Shown here one piece after another: positions 7,376-16,349 of a DNA stretch of 64,000 bases. Numbering within the stretch: position 1 is the first letter of the stretch; the number at the start of each line of letters is the position of its first letter. The stretch comes from Polynucleobacter campilacus (GTDB lineage: Bacteria; Pseudomonadota; Gammaproteobacteria; Burkholderiales; Burkholderiaceae). The stretch covers positions 1 to 64,000 of the forward strand of contig NZ_NGUP01000002.1 in assembly GCF_002206625.1 (NCBI RefSeq), in the 5' to 3' direction. The notes beneath the pieces were generated by a model. The model made no database searches. It was not told where the DNA came from and was given only the letters and a program-made list of their open reading frames with translations. A program made the position numbers and the translations under genes.

Positions 7376-7726
7376 TCAAAGCTTATCCTGCCACTGAATC
7401 GGCGAGCCAACATGCTCGTATTCCTCAGTCTGAGGGTTATAAAAAGTCATTGCCCAACTAGGATACTCACGGGTGCTAATTTCACCCTCCTGGATCACGC
7501 TTACTAGGGTGTGACGAGAATCTTGCTCAATTTTGCCAAAAAGTCCTTTCACAGCCAACTCCTCACCTTCGAGGACTTCCATGAAATTACCATCCTTAAA
7601 TACCAACATACCAGTGATACCCACCTTGGTATTTTCACTACTCATCACAAAAGCCATATCCAGAAACTTTTCTCGAGTAAAAGTCTCTGTTGCAGAACTG
7701 ACGTAGATGAGTTGATAAATAGCCAT
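7376..7726 (-). CDS. Short BLUF-domain protein with Glu at the photoactive Gln position
   Basis: 116 residues, a single BLUF (blue light using FAD) domain with no output domain, like the short PixD/BlrB type. The key positions align with AppA without a gap: Tyr8 (AppA Tyr21), Asn32 (Asn45), Trp91 (Trp104) and Met93 (Met106) are all present. Residue 50, in FMEVLEG, is Glu where AppA has Gln63, the residue whose hydrogen-bond switch drives the photocycle. It begins 5 nt after the fliK stop, so it is very likely co-transcribed with fliFGHIJK. A light- or redox-linked effect on motility is a reasonable guess; the missing Gln makes ordinary photochemistry uncertain. Confidence 0.9.
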   Translation of the reverse strand: MAIYQLIYVSSATETFTREKFLDMAFVMSSENTKVGITGMLVFKDGNFMEVLEGEELAVKGLFGKIEQDSRHTLVSVIQEGEISTREYPSWAMTFYNPQTEEYEHVGSPIQWQDKL

Positions 7727-7731
7727 AAAAA

Positions 7732-8892
7732 TTAGACGAATACGCTAACAGTGCCATCGTACTGCATTGGCTGGCCCTGAGCTTTGCTGCCCTTGGGTGC
7801 TTGATCATTGAGCACTTGGCTCAAAGCATTTTGATGTTCTGATGAAAGGTCAAAATTGGCACCAGACTCGGCCTGAGAAGCTAGAGCGCTCGCCTGACTC
7901 TCTTCATAACTAAGCCCAGAGCGGACATCCGCCTGCTCCAAAACGAGATCTGCTTGACTCATCGAGCTACGCAAATGCTCTAAGCCGTCTTGCAAGGCTT
8001 GGCGTACATCGGCATTGTTCGATACAAAAGTCGCATTCACCTGATGATCTTTAACGGTAATCACAATTTTTAGAAGTCCAAGATTGTCAGGATTGAGATT
8101 TAAAACAGCTAAATGCATATTAGCACCAACCATCAAAATCATTCTCTGTGAGATCTCCTCGCTCCACTGTAAAGAACCAAACTGGGCATGCACTTGACCA
8201 TGCATCGTATTGGCTTGAATAGGTGCATTACTAAACTCTGATTCACCACCAGTGTCCGCTTGACTGCCTTGCCCCTGATTTTCTGATGCCAAAATTCCCA
8301 TGGCAGTAATCGCCTCGGTTTCTAGATTTGTACTCTTTTTGGCTACCAACTGATCTTTCTCTGGCATCTCAAACGTCGCATTTTTGGATAGCGCTTGGGC
8401 AGGACCTTGGCGTCTAGCCTGCGCTTGCAGAATCTCAGCATCAGTATTCAGCCCCGGCTCTCTCGAAATCACCCGCATATTTTTGGCTTGCGCTTGCATT
8501 TCAGCTAGCTTGGCAAAAGGGAACTCATTACGAGGCTGCGTACTCTGAGGATTTTGCGCTGTGCTTGTCTGCACAGAATGGATCTCGCCTGCCTTAGCAA
8601 TGTTGATAAAGGCATCGGCTTGCCTACTCACAGCAGCCCTCACCTCTTCCTGGTGAGGATTGTCTTTAGCTTGTAATTTGCTAGCCTGCACGACATTAGG
8701 TGAAAGTAATTGCGCGGTATTCACCGTGTTTTTAGCATCCAGATCTTGAAATACTTTGGCTTGAGAAGAAAGCAATTGACTAAAGATGGGCAAAGTCGCT
8801 GCACCCGCTTTGGTATTTGACGATCCGCCAGCCTCCTGCCCAACACTATTGTTGAGCAAGGATTGGGTTTGTGCTTTGAGGTCAATATTCAT
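7732..8892 (-). CDS. fliK: Flagellar hook-length control protein FliK
   Basis: 386 residues. The first ~230 are Gln/Ala/Ser-rich and of low complexity, the secreted ruler part. The C-terminal Flg_hook domain (about 235-330) shows LNLNPDNLGLLKIVITV and VRQALQDGLEHLRSSM. FliK measures hook length and triggers the substrate switch of FlhB. It follows fliJ after 11 bp and is followed after 5 bp by the BLUF gene. A second FliK-like protein is encoded at 15433-16338. Confidence 0.88.
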   Translation of the reverse strand: MNIDLKAQTQSLLNNSVGQEAGGSSNTKAGAATLPIFSQLLSSQAKVFQDLDAKNTVNTAQLLSPNVVQASKLQAKDNPHQEEVRAAVSRQADAFINIAKAGEIHSVQTSTAQNPQSTQPRNEFPFAKLAEMQAQAKNMRVISREPGLNTDAEILQAQARRQGPAQALSKNATFEMPEKDQLVAKKSTNLETEAITAMGILASENQGQGSQADTGGESEFSNAPIQANTMHGQVHAQFGSLQWSEEISQRMILMVGANMHLAVLNLNPDNLGLLKIVITVKDHQVNATFVSNNADVRQALQDGLEHLRSSMSQADLVLEQADVRSGLSYEESQASALASQAESGANFDLSSEHQNALSQVLNDQAPKGSKAQGQPMQYDGTVSVFV

Positions 8893-8903
8893 GGTGATCT
8901 TTT

Positions 8904-9365
8904 CTATGCACCAGAGTGATTGGCCGATAAAAAGCGGCGTTGATTGCTGCTAAATTCATCCATTTGCTTCTGCTCGCGCCTATTCGCTAACTTTTGCATT
9001 TGCAATTGATTTCTTTCAATGATGACTTCGTATGATCTTTTTTTAGCCTGACATTTTTGCCAGTACGCTAAATGATGTTTGACAATTTCTTCGTATTGAT
9101 GAATAGCGCCGCCCTGACTAACGATGGCCTGATCTAAATTCTTCAAGAAGAGCATATAATTTTGCAGATCAGTAGCCGTAACCCCTTCAAGTGATAAAGC
9201 ATTGCGCTGAGCAATATATTCATCGCGATAGGTTTGCAAGCGAGTTTCTTGTTCACGCGCCTGCGCGACATCACGATTCGCTTTGGCTAATCTTTCGGCT
9301 GCCTTATCGAGATTTCGCTTAGAAAGCTCTAAGAGGGTATTCATGCCATTTAGAATATTCGCCAT
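8904..9365 (-). CDS. fliJ: Flagellar export protein FliJ
   Basis: 153 residues, almost entirely charged coiled coil (LELSKRNLDKAAERLAKANR, LQTYRDEYIAQRNAL, and a Lys/Gln-rich C-terminus), as expected for FliJ. FliJ inserts into the FliI hexamer like the gamma stalk of F1 and couples it to FlhA, and it also escorts chaperones. It lies 2 bp after fliI and 11 bp before fliK. Confidence 0.88.
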   Translation of the reverse strand: MANILNGMNTLLELSKRNLDKAAERLAKANRDVAQAREQETRLQTYRDEYIAQRNALSLEGVTATDLQNYMLFLKNLDQAIVSQGGAIHQYEEIVKHHLAYWQKCQAKKRSYEVIIERNQLQMQKLANRREQKQMDEFSSNQRRFLSANHSGA

Positions 9366-9367
9366 GC

Positions 9368-10825
9368 TTAGCCTTGCTGCGTAATAATCTGATTAAGCTG
9401 CTCAATACTATCCTGGGTGTTGCACTGTGTCGCAAAATCTTGCTGCAAGAAACTTTCAATCATCGTGCGTTTCTGAATCGCTTCATCCAAAACGGCATCC
9501 GCTCCAGGTACATAAGCACCCACATTGATCAGATCTTGATTACGACTATATTTTGAGCTGAGCTGTTTGAGCTTACGAGCCGATTGTTGATGTTGTGTAT
9601 CCACAATACTATGCATGACGCGACTAATCGACTGCTCAATATCAATGGCTGGATAGTGCCCTGCTTCGGCTAAAGTTCTATCCAAGACAATATGGCCATC
9701 TAATATTGCTCGTGCTGAATCGGCAATCGGATCTTGTTGGTCATCACCTTCTGTCAATACGGTATAAAAAGCAGTAATCGAACCACCACCAACATCACTA
9801 TTGCCAGCACGCTCAACCAACTTAGGGAGTTTTGCAAATACTGAAGGTGGATAACCCTTAGTTGCAGGCGGCTCACCGAGAGCCAAAGCAATTTCACGTT
9901 GCGCCATAGCAAAGCGCGTCAATGAATCCATGATCAGCAATACATGTTTACCTTGACTACGGAAATGTTCTGCAATCGTGGCTGAATAATTAGCGCCTTG
10001 CAAACGCATGAGTGGTGAAGCATCCGCAGGTGCTGCAATCACCACAGAGCGCGCCAAACCAACCTCACCCAAAATATGTTCAATGAATTCTTTTACTTCG
10101 CGGCCACGCTCACCAATCAAGCCGACGACGATGACATCAGCATCGGTATAGCGGGCCATCATGCCAAGCAGCACACTTTTACCAACGCCAGAGCCTGCAA
10201 ATAGGCCCATCCGCTGACCACGTCCTACTGTCAGCAGACTATTAATTGCCTTCACACCAACATCTAAAATTGTGTCAATCGGAGCACGCTTTAAAGGATT
10301 AATCGGCTCTGACTGCAAAGGAGCAAAATGATCCGCCTGCAGAGGTCCTAAGCCATCTAAAGGCACGCCTGCGGCATCAAGTACACGACCTAAGAGATGA
10401 TTGCCCACTGGCAATCGGGTTACACGAGTTTCACTCTGATTAGAATCATCATTAAGATCAAAGGGCTTATGAAATTGTGAAGTACGCACTGGCATAGACT
10501 TCAAGATCACTTTAGCGGATGGAGCAATACCTTCGATATTGCTTTGAGGCATCAAAAACAAGCGTCCATGATCAAAGCCAACGACTTCTGCTTCAACCTG
10601 CTGCCCATCACCCATTGGAATCACACAAACACTACCAATCGGTAAAAATATGCCGCCCGCTTCAATCACTAAACCAGTCACCTTCGTGACACGTCCAGCC
10701 ACTTCAACATTATCGACAGTCGATACTGCGCTAGAGCAATGACGTAAATAATTACTGAGAAGCCCATCTAGATTCAGGTGAGCATGATCACTACCGATTG
10801 AATCTAAGGGGTTCGCGATGCTCAT
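9368..10825 (-). CDS. fliI: Flagellum-specific ATPase FliI
   Basis: 485 residues from the ATG at 10825, which I prefer over an upstream TTG (10843) because it makes the usual 4-bp ATGA overlap with the fliH stop. The Walker A sequence [15 protein letters not shown], the Walker B segment [19 protein letters not shown] and [18 protein letters not shown] are typical of the FliI/YscN branch of F1-like ATPases. It powers unfolding and release of export substrates from chaperones, with FliH as negative regulator and FliJ as stalk. Confidence 0.95.
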   Translation of the reverse strand: MSIANPLDSIGSDHAHLNLDGLLSNYLRHCSSAVSTVDNVEVAGRVTKVTGLVIEAGGIFLPIGSVCVIPMGDGQQVEAEVVGFDHGRLFLMPQSNIEGIAPSAKVILKSMPVRTSQFHKPFDLNDDSNQSETRVTRLPVGNHLLGRVLDAAGVPLDGLGPLQADHFAPLQSEPINPLKRAPIDTILDVGVKAINSLLTVGRGQRMGLFAGSGVGKSVLLGMMARYTDADVIVVGLIGERGREVKEFIEHILGEVGLARSVVIAAPADASPLMRLQGANYSATIAEHFRSQGKHVLLIMDSLTRFAMAQREIALALGEPPATKGYPPSVFAKLPKLVERAGNSDVGGGSITAFYTVLTEGDDQQDPIADSARAILDGHIVLDRTLAEAGHYPAIDIEQSISRVMHSIVDTQHQQSARKLKQLSSKYSRNQDLINVGAYVPGADAVLDEAIQKRTMIESFLQQDFATQCNTQDSIEQLNQIITQQG

Positions 10826-11469
10826 GATTTTTCCACCAGCCAATCATGGTTCTGGCCTAAGGCATCACAAATTAAGCGCCAGCGATTCTCATGCGTAGCA
10901 TCTACGGTGTTGCCTGATGTTTCAATGATGCAAGCGCCACGTTCAATCCGAATATCTTCTTCTATCTGCCAATTACTTAATTCAGCTTGTAAATATTTCT
11001 GCACAATCTGCACATCTTCAGGGTTTAACTTGAGATGGAGTGGCCCTTCGCTATCGATCAGGCTATTAGTAGCTTGTCGCAATATGGGTAAGATGGCTTC
11101 TTGATTAATCTTGAGATGCTCTTTGAGCATTGCTTTAGCAATATCTAAAGATAAAGCTAATACATCTTCACACAAGACCTTACTTTTTTCTTTGGCGGTA
11201 TTCGAAAATCCATTTATCAGATTTTTCAAATCGGCTTGTTCAGCTGCCAATTTTTCATTCGCCATATTCATGCCGGCTTCGTGACCACTTTTCATGCCAC
11301 GGTCATAGCCATCCAAGTAGGCTTTATCCAAAATCTCCTTGATTTTCTCAGGAGAAAAACTCATCGATTGAGCAGGGCTAGGTTCAGGCTTAACAGCCGG
11401 CTTAGTCGGGATCAGATCAGTAAAAAAAGATTCGCCTATTGCTTTAGGCCAGGCGCGAGAAGTTTCCAT
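10822..11469 (-). CDS. fliH: Flagellar assembly protein FliH
   Basis: 215 residues from the ATG at 11469, one base after the fliG stop. A GTG at 11499 would add ten residues but overlaps fliG. The N-terminal part is Pro/Ser-rich, the middle has [17 protein letters not shown] (the GxxxG-type repeat helix common in FliH), and the C-terminal half is the V-ATPase E-subunit-like domain ([37 protein letters not shown]). FliH binds FliI and FliN and anchors the ATPase at the C-ring. Confidence 0.9.
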   Translation of the reverse strand: METSRAWPKAIGESFFTDLIPTKPAVKPEPSPAQSMSFSPEKIKEILDKAYLDGYDRGMKSGHEAGMNMANEKLAAEQADLKNLINGFSNTAKEKSKVLCEDVLALSLDIAKAMLKEHLKINQEAILPILRQATNSLIDSEGPLHLKLNPEDVQIVQKYLQAELSNWQIEEDIRIERGACIIETSGNTVDATHENRWRLICDALGQNHDWLVEKS

Positions 11470-11470
11470 A

Positions 11471-12481
11471 TTAGAGGTAATCCTCACCGCCTCCGGCACC
11501 TGGCAACATCACCGAGCCGTCTTCGATCAAGCCCCTGACAACAATCAGAATTTCTTTTTGCTGTGCTTCTACTTCGGAAAGTTTGACAGGACCTTTGTTT
11601 TCTAAGTCGTCGCGCATCATATCAGCTGCACGAGATGACATGTTCTTAAAAATCTTTTCACGCAACTCAGCGCTAGCGCCTTTGAGGGCGGTTACCAGGG
11701 CATCAGATTGAACGTCACGCAAGATGGTCTGGATACCACGATCATCAATGTTGATGATGTCGTCAAAGGTAAACATTTCATCATTAATCTTTTCTGCAAT
11801 TTCAATATCGTATTCTTTAATACGATCCATCAGCACTTGCTGTGGAGCTTGGCCAATATAGTTCATGATATCTGCAGCCGCACGAATGCCGCCAATTTGT
11901 TTTTTAGTGGAAGTCTGAGCTCCACTCAATAAACGGGCCAGTACCACATTTAACTCTTTGAGCGCTTGTGGCTTCACTTCTTCTAAAGTAGCAATACGCA
12001 ACATCGTATCTTTGCGTAAATCTTCATTAAACAAGGTCAGAATTTGAGAAGCCTGCTCAGGCTCAAGATGCACCAAAATCGTGGCAATAATTTGAGGATG
12101 CTCATAACGGATAAGATCAGCGACAGCTGTTGCATCCATCCACTTGAGGTTATCAATACCCTCTGAATCTTTATTTTCTAGAATGCGCTCAAATAGACCT
12201 GAGGCAGTTTCTTGCCCCAATGCCTGGGTTAAGACATTGCGGGTAAACGAATCGGTGTCAATATTAAGAGAGGCACCTTCACCAGCATAGCTAAAAAAAT
12301 CCCGTAGCGTATCAGCTACCGTAGCCTGCTCAACCCTGCGTAGGGTAGTCATGACGGCACTCAACTTTTGCACATCTCGTGGAGAGACGTGCTTCATCAC
12401 CTGTGATGCGCCCTCTTCGCCGAGAGCTAACATCAAAATAGCAGCTTTAAGAACGCTACTTTCGTTTGGATTTGTTGCCAT
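11471..12481 (-). CDS. fliG: Flagellar motor switch protein FliG
   Basis: 336 residues with three domains. The N-terminal part (KAAILMLALGEEGASQVMKH) binds the MS ring. The middle domain carries the YEHPQIIATILVHL motif (EHPQ), which contacts FliM. The C-terminal torque helix region contains LREKIFKNMSSRAADMMRDD with charged residues facing the stator. Its start overlaps the fliF stop by one base (TAATG), and fliH follows one base after its stop. Confidence 0.95.
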   Translation of the reverse strand: MATNPNESSVLKAAILMLALGEEGASQVMKHVSPRDVQKLSAVMTTLRRVEQATVADTLRDFFSYAGEGASLNIDTDSFTRNVLTQALGQETASGLFERILENKDSEGIDNLKWMDATAVADLIRYEHPQIIATILVHLEPEQASQILTLFNEDLRKDTMLRIATLEEVKPQALKELNVVLARLLSGAQTSTKKQIGGIRAAADIMNYIGQAPQQVLMDRIKEYDIEIAEKINDEMFTFDDIINIDDRGIQTILRDVQSDALVTALKGASAELREKIFKNMSSRAADMMRDDLENKGPVKLSEVEAQQKEILIVVRGLIEDGSVMLPGAGGGEDYL

Positions 12482-14103
12482 TAGCTATTTCCTACCCAAC
12501 CCGCAACCACATCAGCTACTACTTTTGGATTTTCCTTAGCCAAAGCTTGAATGGTCTTGAGGTCTTTTTGATATGGCGTCAATTTTGGTATGGGTCTGCC
12601 ATTTTCGTCAAGACTATCATCAAGCGTAGTCGGGGCCTCATCTGGCGCCAATAAATTGGCTAGCATCGGTTTAATTGCTTTGCGATACATAATGAATAGC
12701 ACGATTAAGCCGACCAGAATTTGACCAATATTTTTGGCCATTTCGATATACACAGGATCTTTCCAGACAGGTAATTCAGATACATCAGCCTCTTTAGCAG
12801 GGGTAAATGGGGTGTTCACCACGCTTAAAGTATCGCCTCTCGTTTCATTAAAGCCCATTGCTTGTTTGGCCAAATCGATAATCTGCTGCTTTTCAGCATC
12901 ATTTAAAGGGCGTGTAGTAGGCTTGCCTTCAGCATCAACATCAGCCTTGTTATTAACAACGATACCTACTGATAAACGCTTCACCCCGCCCATGGATTTT
13001 TGGGTAAACGAGATCGTTTTATCAATTTCATAATTCGTAATCGAATTTCTTTGCGTACTCATTGGATTTTGAGCAGCAGCATTATTGGCTCCGGCGCCGG
13101 CACCAGCAGCAGCGCCGCCAGGAGCTGCATTATTGGTGGTGTTCAGAGGAGCAGTTGCATTTGCAGGAGGCTGATTACTTAAAGCACCTGGTACGCCACC
13201 ATTGGTCGATCCTGAAGGCACAATCGATTCATTAGTCTGCAAGCTACGTATAACGGCAACCTCAGGCTTTTGATTTGGCTTATAAATTTCATTAGCCTCT
13301 TCGGTATTTGAAAAATCAATTTCGACATTCGCCTCAGCCCGCACATTTTTCTCGCCCACAATTGGGGTAATAATCGCCTGTACTCGCGAGACAATATTTT
13401 TTTGCAAGTCCTCAACATATTTGAGTTGGTTTGCATCTAGAGTTTTTGAACCGCCCTTTTTGGCATCAGAAAGCAAGCTACCAGACTGATCAACGATATC
13501 AACGCTGGCTAGACTTAAATTTGGGACGCTACTAGAAATTAAATGGGCTATTGCACTGACCTGATTTTGGTCTAGGGTACGACCTTGCATTAATTTCACT
13601 AAAACGGATGCCGTTGGTTTTTGCGCATCACGCACGAACACGGACGTTTTAGGGATGGCTAAATGGACTCGAGCACCCTCAACCCCAGAGATGGATTGAA
13701 TACTGCGCTCTAATTCACCCTCTAAGGCACGTTGAAAGTTAACCTGTTCTACAAATTGAGAAACTCCAAACTTTTGATTTTCCAGAAGTTCAAATCCAAC
13801 ATTGCCACCTCTAGGCAAACCCATAGCTGCTAGTTTCAAACGGGTCTGGTACACCAATTCGGCTGGCACCAGAATGGAAGAGCCACCATCCGCTAATTTA
13901 TAAGGAATGTTTTGCTGTTCTAAAACAGACACGATGGCACCGCCATCTTTATCGTTGAAATTAGAGAACACTACCTTATATTTAGGTCCCTGACTCCAGA
14001 TCCAAAAGACGGCCATGATTGCAATCACCGCAGCAATACCCGCTGACAGCAGCACTTTTTTACTAGTGCCCTGCAAATTTAAGCGCGCTAACAAGCTTTC
14101 CAT
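12481..14103 (-). CDS. fliF: Flagellar MS-ring protein FliF
   Basis: 540 residues. A transmembrane helix at about 19-38 (LLSAGIAAVIAIMAVFWIW) is followed by the YscJ/FliF ring-building domain (YQTRLKLAAMGLPRGGNVGFELL). A Gly/Ala/Asn-rich low-complexity stretch lies around 315-345, with a second helix near 455-475 (IGQILVGLIVLFIMY) and a FliG-binding tail (LAKENPKVVADVVAGWV). FliF founds the basal body. It is the first gene of fliFGHIJK-BLUF and is divergent from fliE; the 252-bp gap contains motif copy B. Confidence 0.95.
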   Translation of the reverse strand: MESLLARLNLQGTSKKVLLSAGIAAVIAIMAVFWIWSQGPKYKVVFSNFNDKDGGAIVSVLEQQNIPYKLADGGSSILVPAELVYQTRLKLAAMGLPRGGNVGFELLENQKFGVSQFVEQVNFQRALEGELERSIQSISGVEGARVHLAIPKTSVFVRDAQKPTASVLVKLMQGRTLDQNQVSAIAHLISSSVPNLSLASVDIVDQSGSLLSDAKKGGSKTLDANQLKYVEDLQKNIVSRVQAIITPIVGEKNVRAEANVEIDFSNTEEANEIYKPNQKPEVAVIRSLQTNESIVPSGSTNGGVPGALSNQPPANATAPLNTTNNAAPGGAAAGAGAGANNAAAQNPMSTQRNSITNYEIDKTISFTQKSMGGVKRLSVGIVVNNKADVDAEGKPTTRPLNDAEKQQIIDLAKQAMGFNETRGDTLSVVNTPFTPAKEADVSELPVWKDPVYIEMAKNIGQILVGLIVLFIMYRKAIKPMLANLLAPDEAPTTLDDSLDENGRPIPKLTPYQKDLKTIQALAKENPKVVADVVAGWVGNS

Positions 14104-14248
14104 AACAATTTTCCCGACCTACTAGTGATATGAAAAGGCAGATTGAAGATCATTCTGGAAACTGATAAGATCGGTTTTTTGCATGATTTGTCCAATACGC
14201 CCTAAATAAATATGATGGTTAGACGTCATTATGAATAGGGAAATTTCA

Positions 14249-14287
14249 TTTCAATTGAAGGAATAAGGCCTTTTTTTCCTTCTTATT
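14249..14287. promoter_or_regulatory. Flagellar-locus repeat motif, copy B, with hairpin
   Basis: The 22 bases at 14249-14270 (TTTCAATTG then AAGGAATAAGGCC) match copy C at 19 of 22 positions. They run into a T7 stretch and CTTATT at 14282-14287, which pairs with AATAAG at 14262-14267. The element lies between the divergent fliF (146 bp away) and fliE (69 bp away), so it could serve either gene. I saw no convincing sigma-54 (-24/-12) or sigma-28 box in this gap. Confidence 0.5.
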
Positions 14288-14355
14288 GCCAAAACTGCCG
14301 CCATTCTTTACTGCTACATTACTTCCATTGAAAAGTTTCAGTGAGGAGTTCCATC

Positions 14356-14736
14356 ATGAGTGTCGGCGCTATTGATTCAGGGCGTATTCAAGCAATGTTG
14401 GCCCAATTAAAGGCTGCGTCTTCTGCCGCCCCTGCAAACCTGGCTGCCCCAATTCAGGGCCTAGATAGTATTAAGGGTATTAACAGCGGGGATGGCTCAA
14501 AGCCTACCCCATCGATTGATTTTGCCACCGCACTGAGGTCATCTCTTGATCAAGTAAACCAAAGCCAGACTAAGGCAGTTGAGCTAGGTAAAAACTTTGC
14601 TCTCGGTGACGATAGCGTCAACCTCTCCGATGTCATGGTAGCAACACAAAAGGCTAGTCTGTCGTTTCAGGCGACTGTTCAGGTTCGCAATAAGCTCGTT
14701 TCCGCCTATCACGACATCATGAATATGCAGGTGTAA
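14356..14736 (+). CDS. fliE: Flagellar hook-basal body protein FliE
   Basis: 126 residues from the ATG at 14356, which has GAGGAG seven bases upstream; a GTG at 14341 is the alternative. The C-terminal half is the conserved part: SFATALRSSLDQVNQSQ-like (here DFATALRSSLDQVNQSQ), DDSVNLSDVMVATQKASLSFQ and VRNKLVSAYHDIMNMQV. FliE joins the MS ring to the rod and is exported early. It is the only plus-strand flagellar gene here, divergent from fliF. Confidence 0.95.
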   Translation: MSVGAIDSGRIQAMLAQLKAASSAAPANLAAPIQGLDSIKGINSGDGSKPTPSIDFATALRSSLDQVNQSQTKAVELGKNFALGDDSVNLSDVMVATQKASLSFQATVQVRNKLVSAYHDIMNMQV

Positions 14737-14741
14737 TACCC

Positions 14742-14763
14742 TGTCACTAGTGCAATAGTGACA
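14742..14763. terminator. Hairpin between convergent fliE and an orphan gene
   Basis: TGTCACTA and TAGTGACA form a perfect 8-bp stem with loop GTGCAA, placed 5 bp after the fliE stop and 1 bp before the stop of the convergent gene at 14765. There is no real T tract on either side, so termination is plausible from position rather than proven. Confidence 0.45.
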
Positions 14764-14764
14764 A

Positions 14765-15079
14765 TTAGCTCGTTATCTTTTGTTGGGTAGCCTCGGTCAA
14801 CTCAGCACGCGAGTAATGAGAACCTACAACATCACCGACTAGATAGACGATCACATCTACTGCAAAGTTTCGTAACTGCGCTCTGCTGGTAAAGGTTTTA
14901 CCCATCGAGAATAAAGCCAATACCTCTTTAGGATTTACTGATCTCAGCTTGGGATGTAGCGAATTGCACATCTCCATCATATGCACTAGGGCTTCTCCCG
15001 CATTTGCATTTTGCATAAAATGGGCGTTATAAGCAGCGCTCATTTGCAAAATTAGGGTGCTCTCAATGGATACAGACAT
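14765..15079 (-). CDS. Unknown 104-aa protein in the flagellar cluster
   Basis: I do not recognise this protein. It looks helical (STLILQMSAAYNAHFMQ, VHMMEMCNSLHPKLRS, AQLRNFAVDVIVYLVGD), soluble and rather Met-rich at the start, without signal peptide or metal motif. It lies alone between fliE (convergent) and fhlB (upstream on the same strand), with 94 bp ahead of it that contain a weaker copy of the flagellar-locus motif (15083-15104). Location suggests a flagellar accessory role, perhaps chaperone-like given its size and helicity, but that is a guess. Confidence 0.6.
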   Translation of the reverse strand: MSVSIESTLILQMSAAYNAHFMQNANAGEALVHMMEMCNSLHPKLRSVNPKEVLALFSMGKTFTSRAQLRNFAVDVIVYLVGDVVGSHYSRAELTEATQQKITS

Positions 15080-15082
15080 ATT

Positions 15083-15104
15083 CTCAATTCATGCAATATA
15101 GGTT
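15083..15104. promoter_or_regulatory. Weak copy E of the flagellar-locus motif
   Basis: TCTCAATTCATGCAATATAG matches copy C at only 13 of 22 positions, but shares the CAATTC-TGCAAT core with copy D (19441) at 12 of 13. It lies 4 bp ahead of the orphan gene at 14765-15079. I rate it as possible, not established. Confidence 0.25.
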
Positions 15105-15173
15105 TGAAACTCAATGACTATGCTCACTACTGATATTTTAGCAATCCATTGCATTACTCTATCAGGTAATTCC

Positions 15174-15440
15174 CTAAGCCTGCTTTTCGAGCTGATATAG
15201 CCACGCCAGAATTTCTGCTACTGCCTGATATAAAGCCGGCGGTATATTTTCATCAAGATCGACCTGCATGAGCAAGCCCACCAGATCCTTTGATTCATGA
15301 ATATAAATCTGATGTTCTTTCGCCTTGGCAATGATTTGCTCGGCCACTAAGCCCTTCCCGCTTGCCAATACCTTAGGGGCAAATTCACCATGCTCATAAG
15401 TCAAAGCTACCGCCTGCTGTAGATTCTTAGCCTTATCCAT
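15174..15440 (-). CDS. Stand-alone FlhB C-terminal-domain protein (FhlB-like)
   Basis: 88 residues from the ATG at 15440, which overlaps the stop of the FliK-like gene by 8 bp. The sequence (AVALTYEHGEFAPKVLASGKG, IAKAKEHQIYIHESKDLVGLL, ENIPPALYQAVAEILAWLY) matches the cytoplasmic part of FlhB that follows the self-cleavage site; the four-helix membrane domain and the NPTH motif itself are absent. Full FlhB acts as the export switch after cleavage. Such short paralogues next to a FliK-like gene occur in other Burkholderiales and can stand in for the cleaved FlhB fragment. No full flhB is in the window. Confidence 0.85.
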   Translation of the reverse strand: MDKAKNLQQAVALTYEHGEFAPKVLASGKGLVAEQIIAKAKEHQIYIHESKDLVGLLMQVDLDENIPPALYQAVAEILAWLYQLEKQA

Positions 15441-16338
15441 GTGCGATGACCTCCATCGCTTTAAGCTCTTGGCCATTAGCATTAAAGGTATTCTTGAGAT
15501 CTGATAATTCTTGTTTGAAGAGATTTTCAGTCTGCGACTTCTCAGCTTTAAGTTGCACACTTAAGGCCTTATCCCGCAAGGTCAGGCGAGCCTGCACTTT
15601 GCCTAAGTTGGGTAAATCTAACTCAATCACACTCACAATGGTTTGAGTGACACCTTCCTCTGAGACCGTTCGAGGTGACTGCTCTTCCTTGTAAGTCAAT
15701 TGCCAATCCATTGGCTGCCCTGGCCAAATATTGCCGCTCCAGCGAATCGTCTGATTCTCCAAAGCATCTAACTGTTTATTCACAACTTGTGACGCATTGA
15801 AGTTAGGGCGATTTTGAGGCTCCTTCATCAATGAATTTAAAGGCCACTTCCCTTTAGCAAAATTTGCCAGATGGGACTCATAAAAAAGCCCGCTCATGAT
15901 GATGGCGTTTTGCAATTGGGCTGCAGTGAGTTGTGAGTTCAGGGGGCTTTGCATCAGAGGAGGCAGCAAACTCTCTACCCTTGAAAGCTGTCCTTGTAAC
16001 TGAGCTTCGTCTTGCAATTGTGTAATCAGCAAGCTAGTGCCGCTCAAAATCACATTCTCAAAAGCAGATTGATTAGCACCAGCGCTTAATAATAGAAAGG
16101 TAGGGTTTGGATCGCTGCCGAGAAAGCGAAAATGCAGCACATCTCCTACTGCAAAATTACTGCCCAGCTTCATGCCGAATACTTGTTCACCAATTTGTAC
16201 CTCAGCCGTTCCAGCAGGATCAAAAGAAACAATTTTTCCGACGTACTCTAGACCTACCTTGAGGGCGGGTTGGCTAGACTGCCCGATTGCCGTTGGCGCG
16301 ACTGCTGGATTGATACCACCAATCGGATTGATAGCCAT
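15433..16338 (-). CDS. FliK-like protein (second hook-length-control-type protein)
   Basis: 301 residues. The N-terminal ~100 residues form a beta-rich domain (VGKIVSFDPAGTAEVQIGEQ, VGDVLHFRFLGSDP). The C-terminal ~100 (VIELDLPNLGKVQARLTLRD, SVQLKAEKSQTENLFKQELS) resemble the Flg_hook domain of FliK. It overlaps the FlhB C-domain gene by 8 bp and follows fliT after 11 bp. Because FliK acts by contacting the FlhB C-domain, the pairing of these two partners looks functional: a second substrate-switch or export-regulating pair. The gene is distinct from fliK at 7732. Confidence 0.75.
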   Translation of the reverse strand: MAINPIGGINPAVAPTAIGQSSQPALKVGLEYVGKIVSFDPAGTAEVQIGEQVFGMKLGSNFAVGDVLHFRFLGSDPNPTFLLLSAGANQSAFENVILSGTSLLITQLQDEAQLQGQLSRVESLLPPLMQSPLNSQLTAAQLQNAIIMSGLFYESHLANFAKGKWPLNSLMKEPQNRPNFNASQVVNKQLDALENQTIRWSGNIWPGQPMDWQLTYKEEQSPRTVSEEGVTQTIVSVIELDLPNLGKVQARLTLRDKALSVQLKAEKSQTENLFKQELSDLKNTFNANGQELKAMEVIAHG

Positions 16339-16349
16339 GACTGGTCTAC

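Noticed and set aside
14104-14355. Sigma-54 or sigma-28 promoters for fliF and fliE
   Set aside because: I found a TTGCA but no GG at the right spacing for sigma-54, and no TAAAG plus CCGATAA pair for sigma-28.
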